Shown here piece by piece: positions 24,748 through 36,064 of a stretch of DNA of 64,000 nt. Source of the DNA: Siphonodentalium dalli. Lineage: Eukaryota > Mollusca > Scaphopoda > Gadilida > Siphonodentaliidae. Each line of letters begins with the position of its first letter. Position 1 is the first letter of the stretch. Below the pieces are notes generated by a model, which had not been told where the DNA came from, did not search any database, and worked only from the letters and a program-made list of their open reading frames with translations. The translations under genes were made by a program, and so were the position numbers. The stretch is from contig CP136062.1 in assembly GCA_032622095.1 (NCBI GenBank), forward strand, positions 7,715,710 through 7,779,709. Reading direction: 5' to 3'.

Positions 24748-25862
24748 TATGTACCCAGAAATCAGCATTTTCATATAAACAAAGATGAATAACTATGGAA
24801 CAAAAAACCAAAAAAAACATTTGAATGTGCCACAACATGTAAATGTCCTCATATTGGTGAACATCCATACCAAATTTCATTGAGATCCGAACATTACTGT
24901 TGAAGTTATGAGCTGAACAGACATCGGATGGACCAAACAGCCAACATTTCCAGATAAACAAAGATGAATAACTCTATAATGGAAAAGCGGAACAGAACAA
25001 TGGAACCCCCTGTTGAATGTCCCCATAGCAGTGAACATCCATACCAAATTCCATTGAGATCCCAGCACAACTGTTGAAGTTAGACATGAACAGACACAAG
25101 ACGGACCAATAAGCCATCATTTCCAGATGAACAAAGATGTATAACTCTAGAATGGAAAATCCGAACAAAACGATGAAACCCTCTGTTTAATGTCCTCATA
25201 GTTGTAAACATCCATACCAAATTTCATTGAGATCCCAGCACAACTATTGAAATTACGACATGAATAGACACCAGACAGACCAAAAAGCCAACATTTCCAG
25301 ATAAACAAAGATGAATAACTCTAGAATGGAAAATCCGAACAAAACGATGGAACACTCTATTGAATGCCCTGATAGTAGTGCACTTTCATACTCAATTTCA
25401 TTGAGTTCCGAGCACTACTGTTCAAGTTATGACATGAACAGACACCAGACGGACCAAAAATCCAACATTTCAAGATACCGGTACTAGTAAACAAAGATGA
25501 ATAACTCTATAATGGAAAATCGGAACAAAGCAATGGAACCCTCTATTTAATGTCCTCATACAGGGTAGTTGTGAACATCCACACCAAATTTGGTTGAGAT
25601 CCCACCAAAACTGTTGAAGTTACGATATGAACAGACACCAGACGGACCAAAATGCCACTATTCCAGATAAACAAAGATGAATAACTCTAGAATGGAAAAT
25701 CCAAACAAAACGATGGAACCCTCTATTTAATGTGCTCATAGTAGTGAACATCCAAACCTAATTTCATTGAGATCCGAGCACTTCTGTTCAAGTTATGACA
25801 TGAACAGACATAGGACGGACGTATGTACGGTACACACAGACGGACGGACAGGTGCAAAACGG
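24748..25862. repeat. Tandem array, ~178-bp unit, about six copies
   Basis: Each unit carries AACAAAGATGAATAACTCTA, then ATTTCATTGAGATCC, then TGACATGAACAGACACCAGA. Units start near 24770, 24947, 25118, 25296, 25480 and 25662. The array ends in GACGGACG tails and a hairpin at 25863-25894 (arms TATACCCCC and GGGGGTATA). An inverted array of the same family lies at 52765-53335. Confidence 0.9.
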
Positions 25863-25944
25863 TATACCCCCCTTTTTTCTTAAAAGGGGGTATAATAAAG
25901 GTGATCGGCTTTGCCCGGGCAATCCGCTTTGCCCGGGTTTCCCC

Positions 25945-26160
25945 ATACAGTTTTCAAAATTTTCTCACCCCGAGCCGAAAAACCATGGACAGCCCGATGT
26001 GTCCTGGTCTCTTGTCCGTAGCCGTGTGCATTTGTCTGGAGTTAGACCGCTAGATGTTATAATTTATGCAAGTTTTCAGGTAAAAATAACTGAATGGTCT
26101 CATACAGGCAATATATAGAACCATGGTTTATGAATATATATGATATTAGGCCAGAGCACT
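25945..26160. repeat. Duplicated locus, block b (copy 1)
   Basis: It runs from TTTTCAAAATTTTCTCACCC to ATATTAGGCCAGAG and matches 29655-29870 in the same order and orientation, diverged. It is followed in both copies by a G homopolymer after CTGATTCAAG. Confidence 0.85.
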
Positions 26161-26207
26161 GAGGTGCAAGGGGCTCCAAATGGAATTCTGCAAAAAACAT
26201 GTATTTG

Positions 26208-26341
26208 GTCTGATTCTGATTCAAGGGGGGGGGGGGTGGTGCAGTTGGAATTTCCCAAGGTGGACACCCCCTGAACAGATTCTGATTCAAGTGTGCAGTT
26301 GGAGTTTCCCCAAGGTGGACATCCCCTGAACAGATTCGGGT
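26208..26341. repeat. Tandem ~65-bp unit with G run
   Basis: GATTCTGATTCAAG, then a G tract or short link, then GTGCAGTTGGA and CAAGGTGGACA, ending CCCCTGAACAG. Two full units are followed by a third interrupted by the hAT-like element. The sister locus (29905-29960) has one unit. Confidence 0.8.
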
Positions 26342-26825
26342 TAGAGGTGCCATGATTATTTATTTTGATAATCGCCAAACATACAAACAATATCAGAATA
26401 GGAATGCATGACGGGCTGCCGGTGGTTCCTAAAAAAGGAATCTAATGTCACAGAAACCATGTAAGTTTCAGCAAACTTCCAGAGTGGATAACAAACACAA
26501 AGGTGCCCATCCACCCCCCCACCCAGAAATTTCAGAACTCAGAACAAGTTAAGTAATTCTGATAGTAATAGTGAGTTTCATTTAGCAGTCACCACACGAT
26601 AAGTGATAGACTGTACTAGTAATATCTAAGTACCAATGCTCAGGTTGTCAGACTCTTTCTGATGCACGATCAAAGGTTGTTAAACTGTAAAACAAACACG
26701 GTATTCAATAATACCCAGCACGTCGTCAGAAATAAATAACAGAGATTAATCGACTATGGAAATGGTAATCGATTATCGGCTTTATCAACGGTTCATCGAT
26801 TATACGATTAATCGTGGCACCCCTA
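26342..26825. mobile_element. hAT-like non-autonomous element, 484 bp, with TSD
   Basis: Inverted ends are TAGAGGTGCCATGATTA (left) and TAATCGTGGCACCCCTA (right). Flanking 8-mers are ATTCGGGT and ATTCTGAT (6/8). The neighbouring tandem unit shows the unoccupied form, GAACAGATTCTGATTCAAG at 26271-26289, so the original target was ATTCTGAT and the left copy has mutated. An 8-bp duplication with TAGGGGTG-type ends fits hAT. Subterminal repeats of AATCGAT flavour lie near 26745-26810. No coding capacity. Confidence 0.8.
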
Positions 26826-26941
26826 ATTCTGATTCCAGGGGGGGGGACGGTGCAGATGGGCTGGTATTATATTCATTTCCCGGGCCGTTTTTTTTGCCCA
26901 GTCTGCCTCTTAATACGCTACATGTAGATAATGATGGATAA
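26826..26941. repeat. Remainder of the interrupted tandem unit
   Basis: It continues the unit across the hAT-like insert with ATTCTGATTCCAGGGG and GATGGGCTGGTATTAT, matching 29970-30030 of the sister locus. Confidence 0.75.
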
Positions 26942-27554
26942 TGCAATGTTCTTTTGCAAATACCTCCCTTCAAACTATCTAGTGACCTACAATGTACATG
27001 TACTGGTATGGTACATCACAATTTTGTTTAACTTTTAGAAATTGAGGTTGTTTGAAAATTCATGGATAGGGCACATCCTTAATTACATGTACATGTATGT
27101 GTATTTGACTCATCTAACATGTACATGTAGATAACTACATGTACATGTATACAACTGCATTTTAGTTTAACATGAACTCCATCTCCATCTCCAGTACATG
27201 TTGGTTCTGATATTTAGTGTACAGTGACATGTATCGTATTGTTGATCATGTTTCGCAAATTCATATTGTATCGCTGATCATGTATCGCGTCTCATATCTT
27301 ACCGTGTCCAAACCATGTATTGTTAAAAAAGCCCTGTACTGCCCTGTCAGAGTAAATGACTCACTGAACCGGATTGGCACCCCACTGGCCAGGTGGACTT
27401 TTGGTAAGGACTTTAAATGTGGCTATCAAATGCAAGACAACCACTGAGAGGAGTGCATGGTTAAAACGCATGTAAACATCAACTAGTATGAAACAGTAAC
27501 TTCCAGTACAAGTGCGACAAGCTGTACATGTATGTAACTGTATCGGCAGCAGTC
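26942..27554. other. Intergenic, TACATGTA-rich
   Basis: Several TACATGTACATGTA palindromes (26993-27160). The frame 27217-27447 has no recognisable domain. Confidence 0.4.
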
Positions 27555-28160
27555 AATGAATATAACCACGGTTTCTTTTAATACTGCATATAATGCAGTC
27601 ACAGAACTGTTAATTATCATGGAGTTATGGTTTGACTGCAGTCATAAATTCACATTAAATAACCCCAGTTACTTGGTCAATTACTTACCGGTAGGGCAGT
27701 ACATTAGTATGTTTACTCTTAACTTTACATAGTCTGAGCTGGTTGTTTGAATAGCTGTATGTACATCAATATAGTGAATATTCCATACATTCTTTTTGTG
27801 CTTTGTATAATACGGTTCTGTTATATACAGGTAATACTTCATGCTTAGACACATTACCAATATGTACTTGTTTGGGTGAGTGAAAGCTACATGATGACGT
27901 TGTTCATCGAGTTTCGTTTAAATTGACATGACATTTCTCAATGAATATAACCACGGTTCTTTTTAAACTGCATATAATGCAGTCACAGAACTGTTACAGG
28001 TAATTATTTTGGAGTTATGGTTTGACTGCAGTCATAAACGCATAATAAATAATACCAGTTACATGTACTTGGTTGATTACTTACATGCAGGGCAGTACAG
28101 TAGTACCGTATCTTTACTATTAACTTTACACAGTCTGAGCTAGTTCTTTGAAACTTTGAA
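27555..28160. repeat. Direct duplication of ~200 bp, offset ~386
   Basis: Blocks 27555-27750 and 27941-28160 share AATATAACCACGGTT, TGCATATAATGCAGTCACAG, TTTGACTGCAGTCATAAA and CAGTCTGAGCT. The second ends directly at the candidate element starting 28167. Confidence 0.85.
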
Positions 28161-28319
28161 TGGCTTAGGGACCTGCGAATAAACGAGAATCGATTCGATT
28201 CGATGTCGATATCGGGCACCCGATTCAAGATCGACACCGAATCGACCCACTGATTCAGATATTTTTGAATCGGTATTACTTTGGTGTAGTCTCGTTTTTT
28301 TGCGTCTAAATAACTAGTA

Positions 28320-28640
28320 TCCACTTAACCACGGTGCTGTTAGCGTTGCCACCGCGGCCGAAATGCAACAACACTGCGTCTCCACTGGCTAACTACAGTT
28401 GGCCGCAGTGTACTTGCCATTCAGCCATGGTGTAATTGCAGCGGTGTACGTTCATTAAACTGAAAAAAGATGATACAAACCAGAAATATAACCACGGTGT
28501 ACATGCCATTTGGCCGCATTGTAGTTGCCTTTCAGCCATGGTGTACCTGTACTTGCCGTTCGGCCGCAGTGTACTTGCCTTTCAACCGCAGCTTCAAACG
28601 CTGACACCGTGGCCGAACGACAAATACACAACGGTGCCAA
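28320..28640. repeat. GGCCGCAGTGTACTTGCC minisatellite-like repeat
   Basis: A ~20-bp motif (GGCCGCAGTGTACTTGCC or GCCATGGTGTAATTGC) recurs several times around GTTCATTAAACTGAAAAAA. A diverged copy of the whole block lies at 35090-35440, including the same GTTCATTAAACTG landmark. Frames in it are composition artefacts. Confidence 0.8.
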
Positions 28641-28902
28641 TGGATACTTGTTTTGTCGAGCGGGGTACATGTATCTGTAATCTGTATCGACACACGGAAA
28701 TTCTTTACATGGTTCGTGATCGCTAGATGCGGAACTCAATTGATTACCTTACGGTATGTTTAAAACTTCATATATCCAATTCAGTTTATATGAATACTAG
28801 CATATTGTCCCGCCACTGGTCCCATGGCTTTGGTTGATTGATTAATTTTAGTTTTTCAAGGTAACCCTGTACATGCACGCCGACAGCATACTGATGCCAG
28901 AA

Positions 28903-29106
28903 ATATCATTTGCGGGTACCCGTTTCAAGGTCACGTCGGGTGGACAATCTCACCGGACAAACATATTCCACGTCCCGAGTTGACCAAACAAATTTGACGT
29001 TGATGCCAAAATATCGTCCAAGGTCATTTGCGGGTATCCGTTTCAAGGACATGTTGGGTGGACAAAATAACCCGACAAAAATATTCCCCATCCTGAGTTG
29101 ACCATA
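28903..29106. repeat. Tandem duplication, ~119-bp unit
   Basis: TTTGCGGGTACCCGTTTCAAGG and TTGCGGGTATCCGTTTCAAG start two units. Each ends with CGAGTTGACC- or TGAGTTGACC-type sequence. Confidence 0.85.
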
Positions 29107-29373
29107 CAGATGCAGACTGGCTGATCGGTGGACCGGGAAATTTCTAATTTGGAACCGTCACTAAACAAGAATATATTGATTCGTATATATATATGTTCGC
29201 GGAAGCCACATTAGGGAGACATTTGTGTGTAAATAACCCACATTAGGGCGACTTTTACATTAGGGCGACTTTGTGTGTGTCCCCCTAATGTTTAGCGTGT
29301 TTTTTAAGTGAATTTAACATGCAAATTTATATATTTTTCCTGTCATGTGTGATCTCTGTGACACCATTATTCA

Positions 29374-29375
<2 letters not shown>

Positions 29376-29412
<37 letters not shown>
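29376..29412. repeat. (AT)n microsatellite
   Basis: Uninterrupted AT dinucleotides followed by ACCGGTATATATAAATATATATC. Confidence 0.95.
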
Positions 29413-29415
<3 letters not shown>

Positions 29416-29439
29416 GGTATATATAAATATATATCAGCC

Positions 29440-30030
29440 GAATCAAATGGCTAATCGTAATTTTGTCATTAAATGAACTTGTCAGCATCATATAACACCA
29501 CGTAAAGACCCCGTTAATCTAGAGATTTTAACGGTAACTCCCAGCTGTAAATCCCAAAAAAATTCTCACGCACCCCTCCCCCAATTGAAATTTACAACAA
29601 AATAGGAACGCTTCAGTTGATGCCAGTCTAGATGCTAGGATTCGCGATTTTCTTGTATAATTTTCAAAATTTTCTCACCCAGGGCCGAACAACCATGAAC
29701 AGACAGGTGTGTCCTGGTCTCTTGTCGTAGCCATGTGCATTTGTCTGGAGTTAGACCGCTAGATGTTAGAATTTATGCAATTTTTTCAGGTTAAATATCT
29801 GAATGGTCTCATAACGGGAATATATAGAACCATGGTTTATGAATATATAGGATATTAGGCCAGAGTTGCAAATGGAATTATGCAAAAACATGTTATTTGA
29901 CTGCATCTGATTCAAGGGGGGGGGGGGGGTGCAGTTGGAAGTTTCCAAGGTGGACTGTGGACAGCCCCCGAACAGATGGGCCGGTATTATATTAATTTCA
30001 TGGGCCGGTTTTTTGGCCCATTCCGCCTCT
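29440..30030. repeat. Duplicated locus, blocks a and b (copy 2)
   Basis: Block a (29440-29580), block b (29655-29870), the G run (about 29917-29930), and the GGGCCGGTATTATATTAATT tail follow each other directly. In copy 1 (24047-26941) the same order is spread out by a tandem array and the hAT-like insert. Confidence 0.85.
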
Positions 30031-30392
30031 GTGACCATACATAACATACATTTTACGTCGATGTCACCGCTGACAACTGAATACGGAGTGCGCAGAAATA
30101 CAACTGAGTGAGCGCACCGATTGAGCCGTATTTATACTTGTGTATATAAACGCTCTTTAAAAACAACACCACATGTGCGGACAATCCTTAATCATTAACC
30201 CATCAAATTCAATTCCAACGACAGTGGCAGGGTGAAAGGTGAAAGAGTGCTCGGACATTCTCAGAAGCGGTGTGATCGAACTCTATTGGTTCCGTAACAA
30301 TGATTCGATTCAAGATTCGATTTCGAATCGTTTGCCTGATTCGATTCGAGATTCGATTCGAAATGAAAACACCCGATTCGCAGGGCCCTAGA

Positions 30393-31009
30393 CACCGCCG
30401 GTAGAATTCCTATAAATTTCCCACTTTCAGTTTGTTTCCCGGGAAATCGAACGCGTTGGTTCTTCAACAAGCTTCTGTGTATAGTACACATCTTAATTGG
30501 ATTGACAATATGTACATTTCTGTAAAATACTCCCCTCAGGACAAGAACCAACAGTCATGACTTTTGATTAGTTTCAGTTTGATGTTGGGAAGTTATATTG
30601 TATATTAGTTTGTACAAAAGGAACGGCATTTAATTTTGGTTTTTTGGTTTGAAGTTTTAAGTCGAAGGTGGTGAGCTCATAGTCTGTTTGCATTTAGACT
30701 CTGATTTCTCACATGCCCTGATGTATGATTGACCTAATTTATACTCGGAGTTGCTAGCTATAAGACCCACTCTTTCGATGAACCCTTGTGCATGTCTGGA
30801 TTGAAATGAATCATAAGCATACCACGATATAAGGCCTAAGTGAATCCTATTTGATGGGAATACACATCTATGAAGTGATTTTTTTACAAGATTAAAACAG
30901 ACATATACATGTACTAGTATATCATAGCTTATGCCAGTGGTTTAGCTGTGGTTCGTTAATAATGCTAGCTATATGGTCATATTAGTATTCATGTTGTCGA
31001 AATATCTGA
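30393..31009. other. Intergenic, nothing recognised
   Basis: No exon or repeat boundary that I can support. Confidence 0.4.
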
Positions 31010-31208
31010 TACATTATCAAAGGTTGTTACTAGTAACCCCCTCGGTTGTAGATTAAACTGTAAAAGTGTACAATCAGGGTATTCAACAATAACTGGCATT
31101 TTCCAACGTCCGAAATAAATAACGCAGATTAATCGAAACCGGAAATGGTAATCGATTATCTGTGTTATCAACAGTTCATCGATTACAAGATTAATCATGG
31201 CACCCCTA
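31010..31208. repeat. hAT-like element right end, second copy
   Basis: About 190 bp match 26640-26825 of the hAT-like element, including GGTAATCGATTATC, CATCGATTA and the terminal ATGGCACCCCTA. No left end is visible, so the copy is solo or truncated. Confidence 0.75.
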
Positions 31209-31308
31209 GACAGGATATTGGCACACAACTAATAAACATCAATTCTATTTGTGCTTTTCCGTGGTATGCCCAAAATTAATACAGACATGTTAAAATAGAA
31301 AAAATGAA

Positions 31309-32880
31309 AGTGTCAATGACACTGTCGCTCAACTTAGGTAGGGGAACGATTTAATGCTTGACAGTAAATGGAGGGATGTGGTCTGTAGGCTGTGCCGAAG
31401 GATTTAGTGATGCAACTTTAGAGTAAATCCTAAAATGGCCACCGGGGGCCATTTTTTTTTGCCGAATGACCCCGAAGTGACTCGTTCCCATCTACCGGTA
31501 CATGTCAATGTCAACATTCATGAAGATCTAACAAACAAATCGGTCTATAACCCTTAGCATGGATTTTGCAGAAATATTTAGTCATACATGTACAAAGAGA
31601 AAAATCCAAAGGTACGACCTGTAGCCCGTGCTAATGGATTGAATTTTGTAATCCAAGATGGCCGCTGGTGGCCATGTTTTTTGTCCGAATGACCCCAAAA
31701 TGACTCGTTCCCATCTAAATTCCAATTTCAACATCCGTGACAAATTTTATGTTGATCAGACTAAAGGTACGACCTGTAGCCCGTGCTAAAGGATTTAGCC
31801 ATACAAAGAGTAAAATCCAAGATGGCTGCTGGCGGCCATGTTTTTTGGCCGAATGACCCCAAAATTACTCGTTCCCATTTACATGTCAATATTAACATCC
31901 GCGACAAATTTCATGATGATCAGATGTACAAAACGACCTGTAGCCCGTGCTAATGGATTGAATTTTGAAATCCAAGATGGCCACTGGCGGCCATGTTTTT
32001 TATGTAATGACCCCAAAATGACTCGTTCCCATCTAAATTCCAATTTGAACAGCCGTGACAAATTTTAAAATGATCAGACTAAAGGTACGACCTGTAGCCT
32101 GTGCTAACGGATTTAGCCATACAAAGAGTAAATGAAAGTGTCAATGACACTGTAGCTCAACTTTGTAAAGAAAGTAATTTTTTTGTGATGAGCAATGAAT
32201 AGAGATATTAAAAAGGAGTGTAAAAATGAGCAGTAAAGAATTTAGTCACACGCAGAGTAAAATCCAAGATGGCTGCTGGTGGACATATTTTTTGGCCGAA
32301 TGACCCCAAAATGACTCGTTCCCACCTACATGTTATTGTTAACATCCATGACAAATTTCATGATGATCAGACTAAAGGTACGACCTGTAGCCCGTACTAA
32401 AGGATTTAGTCATACAAAGAGTAAAATCCCAGATGGCTGCTGGCGGCCATTTTGTAGCCCGAATGACCCAAAAATGACTCGTTCCCATCTACATGCCATT
32501 GTTAACATCCATGTCAAATTGTATGATGATCTGACCAAAGGTATGACCTGTAGCCCGTGCTAAAGGATTTAGTCATACAAAGAGTAAAATCCAAGACGGC
32601 TGCTGGCAGCCATGTTTTTTGGCCGAATGATACCAGAATGATTCATTCCCATCTACATGTCAATGTTAACATCCATGATAAATGTTATGACGATCAGACG
32701 AACAGTACGGCCTGTAGCCCGTGCTAATGGATTGAATTTTGAAATCTAAGATGGCCGCTGGCGGCCATGTTTTTTTTCCGAATGATTCCAAAATGAATCA
32801 TTCCGGTTCAAATGTTGATGTCAACAGCTATGACAAATTTCATAATGATCCGATCAAAGGTACGACCTGTAGCCTCTATT
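31309..32880. repeat. Tandem array of AAGATGGC repeats, units ~154 and ~165 bp
   Basis: Each unit carries CAAGATGGCTGCTGGCGGCC, then CCGAATGACCCCAAAATGAC, then CGACCTGTAGCCCGTGCTAA. Two subtypes alternate (TGGATTGAATTTTGAAATCC or GGATTTAGTCATACAAAGAG). Two copies of a terminus-like start, AAGTGTCAATGACACTG followed by GCTCAACTT, lie near 31309 and 32137. The small frames are repeat reading. Confidence 0.9.
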
Positions 32881-32885
32881 GTTGA

Positions 32886-33290
32886 CGCCTTACGCACACA
32901 CGCACACACGCACACACCCCTGTTTGTATTACATACGTTGTGGGGACATTTCTTTAGAAATTCAAACAATACCGTAGTTGTGAGGACCTCGTTATTTCGT
33001 AAATATTACAAACTCGGAGGGTACCTTTAACGAAATAACGGCAATCTTTGTAACGCATGCGTAGTATCATTTCCGCCTAGTGCGGACGAAAAAATATCAA
33101 AAATTTCTAAAAATACAAATTTCCGTCGCCTTAAGGGAAAAAACTGTTAACATTGTGAGGACATTGTTTTACTATATGAATGTCCTCACAGAGATGGGTT
33201 AACACACTCACGCACACACGCGCACACACACACGGACGACAAAGCCATGACAATAGCTCAAACTTTACAAACTAAAGTTGAGCTAATAAA
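32886..33290. repeat. CA-rich tract and terminal hairpin
   Basis: CACACACGC tracts near 32890 and 33200 precede GACGACAAAGCCATGACAAT and a hairpin with arms GCTCAAACTTT and AAAGTTGAGC (33256-33283). The hairpin matches the inverse of the array starts near 31325 and 32153. Confidence 0.7.
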
Positions 33291-33328
33291 AGGTCGGCCG
33301 ACCACAGTGTCCCCCGACAACGTGGCAA

Positions 33329-34050
33329 GTCGATGGCCGCTTTGTTAAAGAAATTTAAAAAAAATGTCGATGGCCGCTTTGTTAAAGAAATTAAACCAGA
33401 GTTTCAAATCTCTACATTTAAAACTGTAGGAGGAGTTGATTACACCATGAAGGTACCCAATCTCATCCAAAAGGCAAAAAAATTCCAAATATTTAAGTCG
33501 AAAACCCCCCCAAAAATATGGAACAAAATATAGTTTTGATTAGCTATATAGATGCTGCAAATCACCATCATGTTAGAAACAATATCCCAGAGTTTCAAAT
33601 CTCTACGTTTAAAACTGTAGGAGGAGGAGTTGATTACACCATGAAGGTACCCAATCTCATCCAAAAGGCAAAAATGTTCCAAATTTTCTAAGTCGAAAAC
33701 CCCCCAAAAATATGGAAAAAATTATATTTTTTATTTGCTATATAGATGTTGCAAATCATCAACATGTTAGGAAAAATATCCCAAAGTTTAAAATCTCTAC
33801 ATTTAAAACTGTAGGAGGAGTTGATTACACCTTGAAGGTACCCAATCTCATCCAAAAGGCAAAAATGTTCCAAATTTTCAAAGTCGAAACCCCCCCCCCA
33901 AAAAAATATGGAATAAATTATATTTTTGATTAGCTATATAGATGTTGCAAATCACCAACATGTTAGGAACAATATCCCAGAGTTTCAAATCTCTACGTTT
34001 AAAACTGTAGGAGGAGTTGATTACACCATGAAGGTACCCAATCTCGGACG
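33329..34050. repeat. Tandem array, ~192-bp unit, about 3.4 copies
   Basis: GAGTTTCAAATCTCTAC starts units near 33400, 33591, 33784 and 33980. Each contains GTAGGAGGAGTTGATTACAC and AAGGTACCCAATCTCATCC. It is preceded by a doubled ~36-bp motif, GTCGATGGCCGCTTTGTT. Frames are repeat reading. Confidence 0.9.
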
Positions 34051-34124
34051 CACGGACGCACGGTATGACACACGGACGGACGGACGAGGGTCATTTCTAT
34101 AGTCCTCCGACGGAAACGTCTGGG

Positions 34125-34835
34125 GACAAATACAAGATGGCTGATGACGGCCATGTTGTTTGGCCGAATGACGCCAAAATTACTCGTTCCCATCTACAAG
34201 TCAATATTAACACCCACGACAAATTTCATGATGATCAGATGTACAAAATGACCTGTAGCCCGTGCTAATGGATTGAATTTTGAAATCCAAGATGGCCGCT
34301 GGCGGCCATGTTTTTGTCCGAATGACCCCAAAACTACTCGTTCCCATCTACATTCCAATTTCAACAGCCATGACAAATTTTATGATGATCTGACCAAAGG
34401 TATGACCTGTAGCCCGTGCTAAAGGATTTAGTCATACAAAGAGTAAAATCCAAGATGGCTGCTGGCGACCATATTTTTGGGTCGAATGAACCCAAAATTA
34501 CTCGTTCCCATCTACATGTACATGTCAATATTAATATCCACGACAAATTTCATGATGAGCAGATGAACAGTACGACCTGTAGCCCGTGCTAATGGATTGA
34601 ATTTTGAAATCGAAGATGGCAGCTGGAGGCCATGTTTTTTTTCCGAATGAACCCAAAATGAATCGTTCCGGTCTAAATGTTGATGTCAACAGCTATGACA
34701 AATTTCATAATGATCCGACCAAATTTACGACCTGTAGCCTGTATTGTTTACAAATCATGCACACGTACACACGCACACATGGATGACGGACGACAAAGCC
34801 ATGGCAATAGCTCAAACTTTACAAAGTAAAGTTGA
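34125..34835. repeat. Second AAGATGGC array
   Basis: Four units of the 31309-32880 family, ending in the same CA tract, AAAGCCATGGCAATAGCTC and TTACAAAGTAAAGTTGA terminus. Confidence 0.9.
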
Positions 34836-35666
34836 AATAAAAATGAAGCTCAATCGCGCTATCATCAAACTATAAACAAAATGAGTTATGTAGCCTGTTC
34901 TAGATGTGTGCACGACTTGGCGAAGTTAGGAGTCTTAATTTTCAACACACACAGTACACGACATGTAGCTTCTATTAACGTATTTAGAGCTTTTAGATTC
35001 GCAATGCTATTTGTTCATCTACGGTAGATTCTAGATAATTTTGTTATTAATAATATTACTATGTCACCTACCCTGCTGTACAAAACAAGTGTCCACTTAC
35101 TACTAGTAGTATTCGTGGTGCAGTTAGCATTGCCACCGCAGCCAAAATGCAACTACACCGCGACTGCACCGGCTAACTACAGTTGGGCCACGGTGTACTT
35201 GCTGTTCGGCCATGGTGTAGTTGCCGCGGTGTCGTTCATTAAACTGAAAAAAAAACAATACAAACCAGAAATCTGACCACAGTGTGCAGGCCGCTCAGTC
35301 GGGGTCTAGTTGTCGTTTGGCCGTGGTGTACCTGCCGTTCGGGCCGCAGTGTTCAAATGCAGTTACAAACTCTGACACTTCGGCCGAAAGGCAAATACAC
35401 TGCAGTGCCAATGCACACTTATTTTGTCCGAGGTAGTTGGCATAGTATGGAATTCAACACGACAGTGCCCAATGCTTACCGGTATGTTTTGAAAATGAGA
35501 GATTATTCTAAGATGCCTGTCATTTTGTTAAATATCACTTTTACGAAATAACGGCCATGTTTAAAGAGTTACACCACAAAGACACAAACTCCACAAAAGT
35601 TGTAAAACATTATAAATTCAGGGTGGGTGGGCTTGGGAGAGGCGGTTGTCACTGTTAAAAAAACCG
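34836..35666. repeat. GGCCGAA/GTGTACTTGC repeat, second copy, with flanks
   Basis: The block 35090-35440 is a diverged copy of 28320-28640 (same GTTCATTAAACTGAAAAA landmark). The rest shows nothing I recognise. Confidence 0.7.
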
Positions 35667-36064
35667 CCGAAATGTTAGGATCGATAACTCTTTCGAAAAG
35701 TCGGGTTGGCGATTACGCAATACGATAGGGGAACACCGAGTGCGTAACGTAACTATCCCAATATAACGTACTCTGATAACTTATGACACTTGTCGCCAAA
35801 TTCATGCTTCAAACATTTTAATCATGTCATCTTCAGCTTCTTTTATTTTATTTTTATGAAAATGAATAATAAATGGGATGTTAAATTTATATGTATAAAA
35901 TGACAAATAGAATCAAATTAGCCATTTCCCCGTGAAACTTAGGACAGGTAAGCCAGGTACAAAAATTGGTGAAATATGAGTACGAACGTCAAAATGTTCC
36001 CCTATCGTATTGCGGTAATCGCCAACCCGACTTTTCGAAAGAGTTATCGATCCTAACATTTCGG
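35667..36064. mobile_element. Foldback element with 68-bp inverted arms
   Basis: The arm 35667-35734 and the inverse arm 35996-36064 match base for base except a single-base indel. They share CCGAAATGTTAGGATCGATA at the ends and CAATACGATAGGGGAAC at the inner edge. About 260 bp of AT-rich interior has no coding. No direct repeat is seen at the flanks, so superfamily and exact ends are unresolved. The near identity of the arms suggests recent origin or arm homogenisation. Confidence 0.8.

Larger units (their letters stand above)
28167..30392. mobile_element. Candidate DNA transposon relic bounded by 15-bp inverted ends
   Basis: The left end TAGGGACCTGCGAAT and the right end ATTCGCAGGGCCCTA are inverted repeats with one mismatch. 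Both are followed inwards by GATTCGATTCGA-type subterminal repeats (28187-28205, 30302-30360). The ends look hAT-like, but the flanking 8-mers (GAATGGCT and GACACCGC) do not match. The interior is a patchwork of other repeats with no transposase visible. It could be two unrelated ends brought together. Confidence 0.45.

Noticed and set aside
25823-26118. Overlapping plus-strand frames after the 178-bp array
   Set aside because: They read through GACGGACG tails and a repeat block with no domain.
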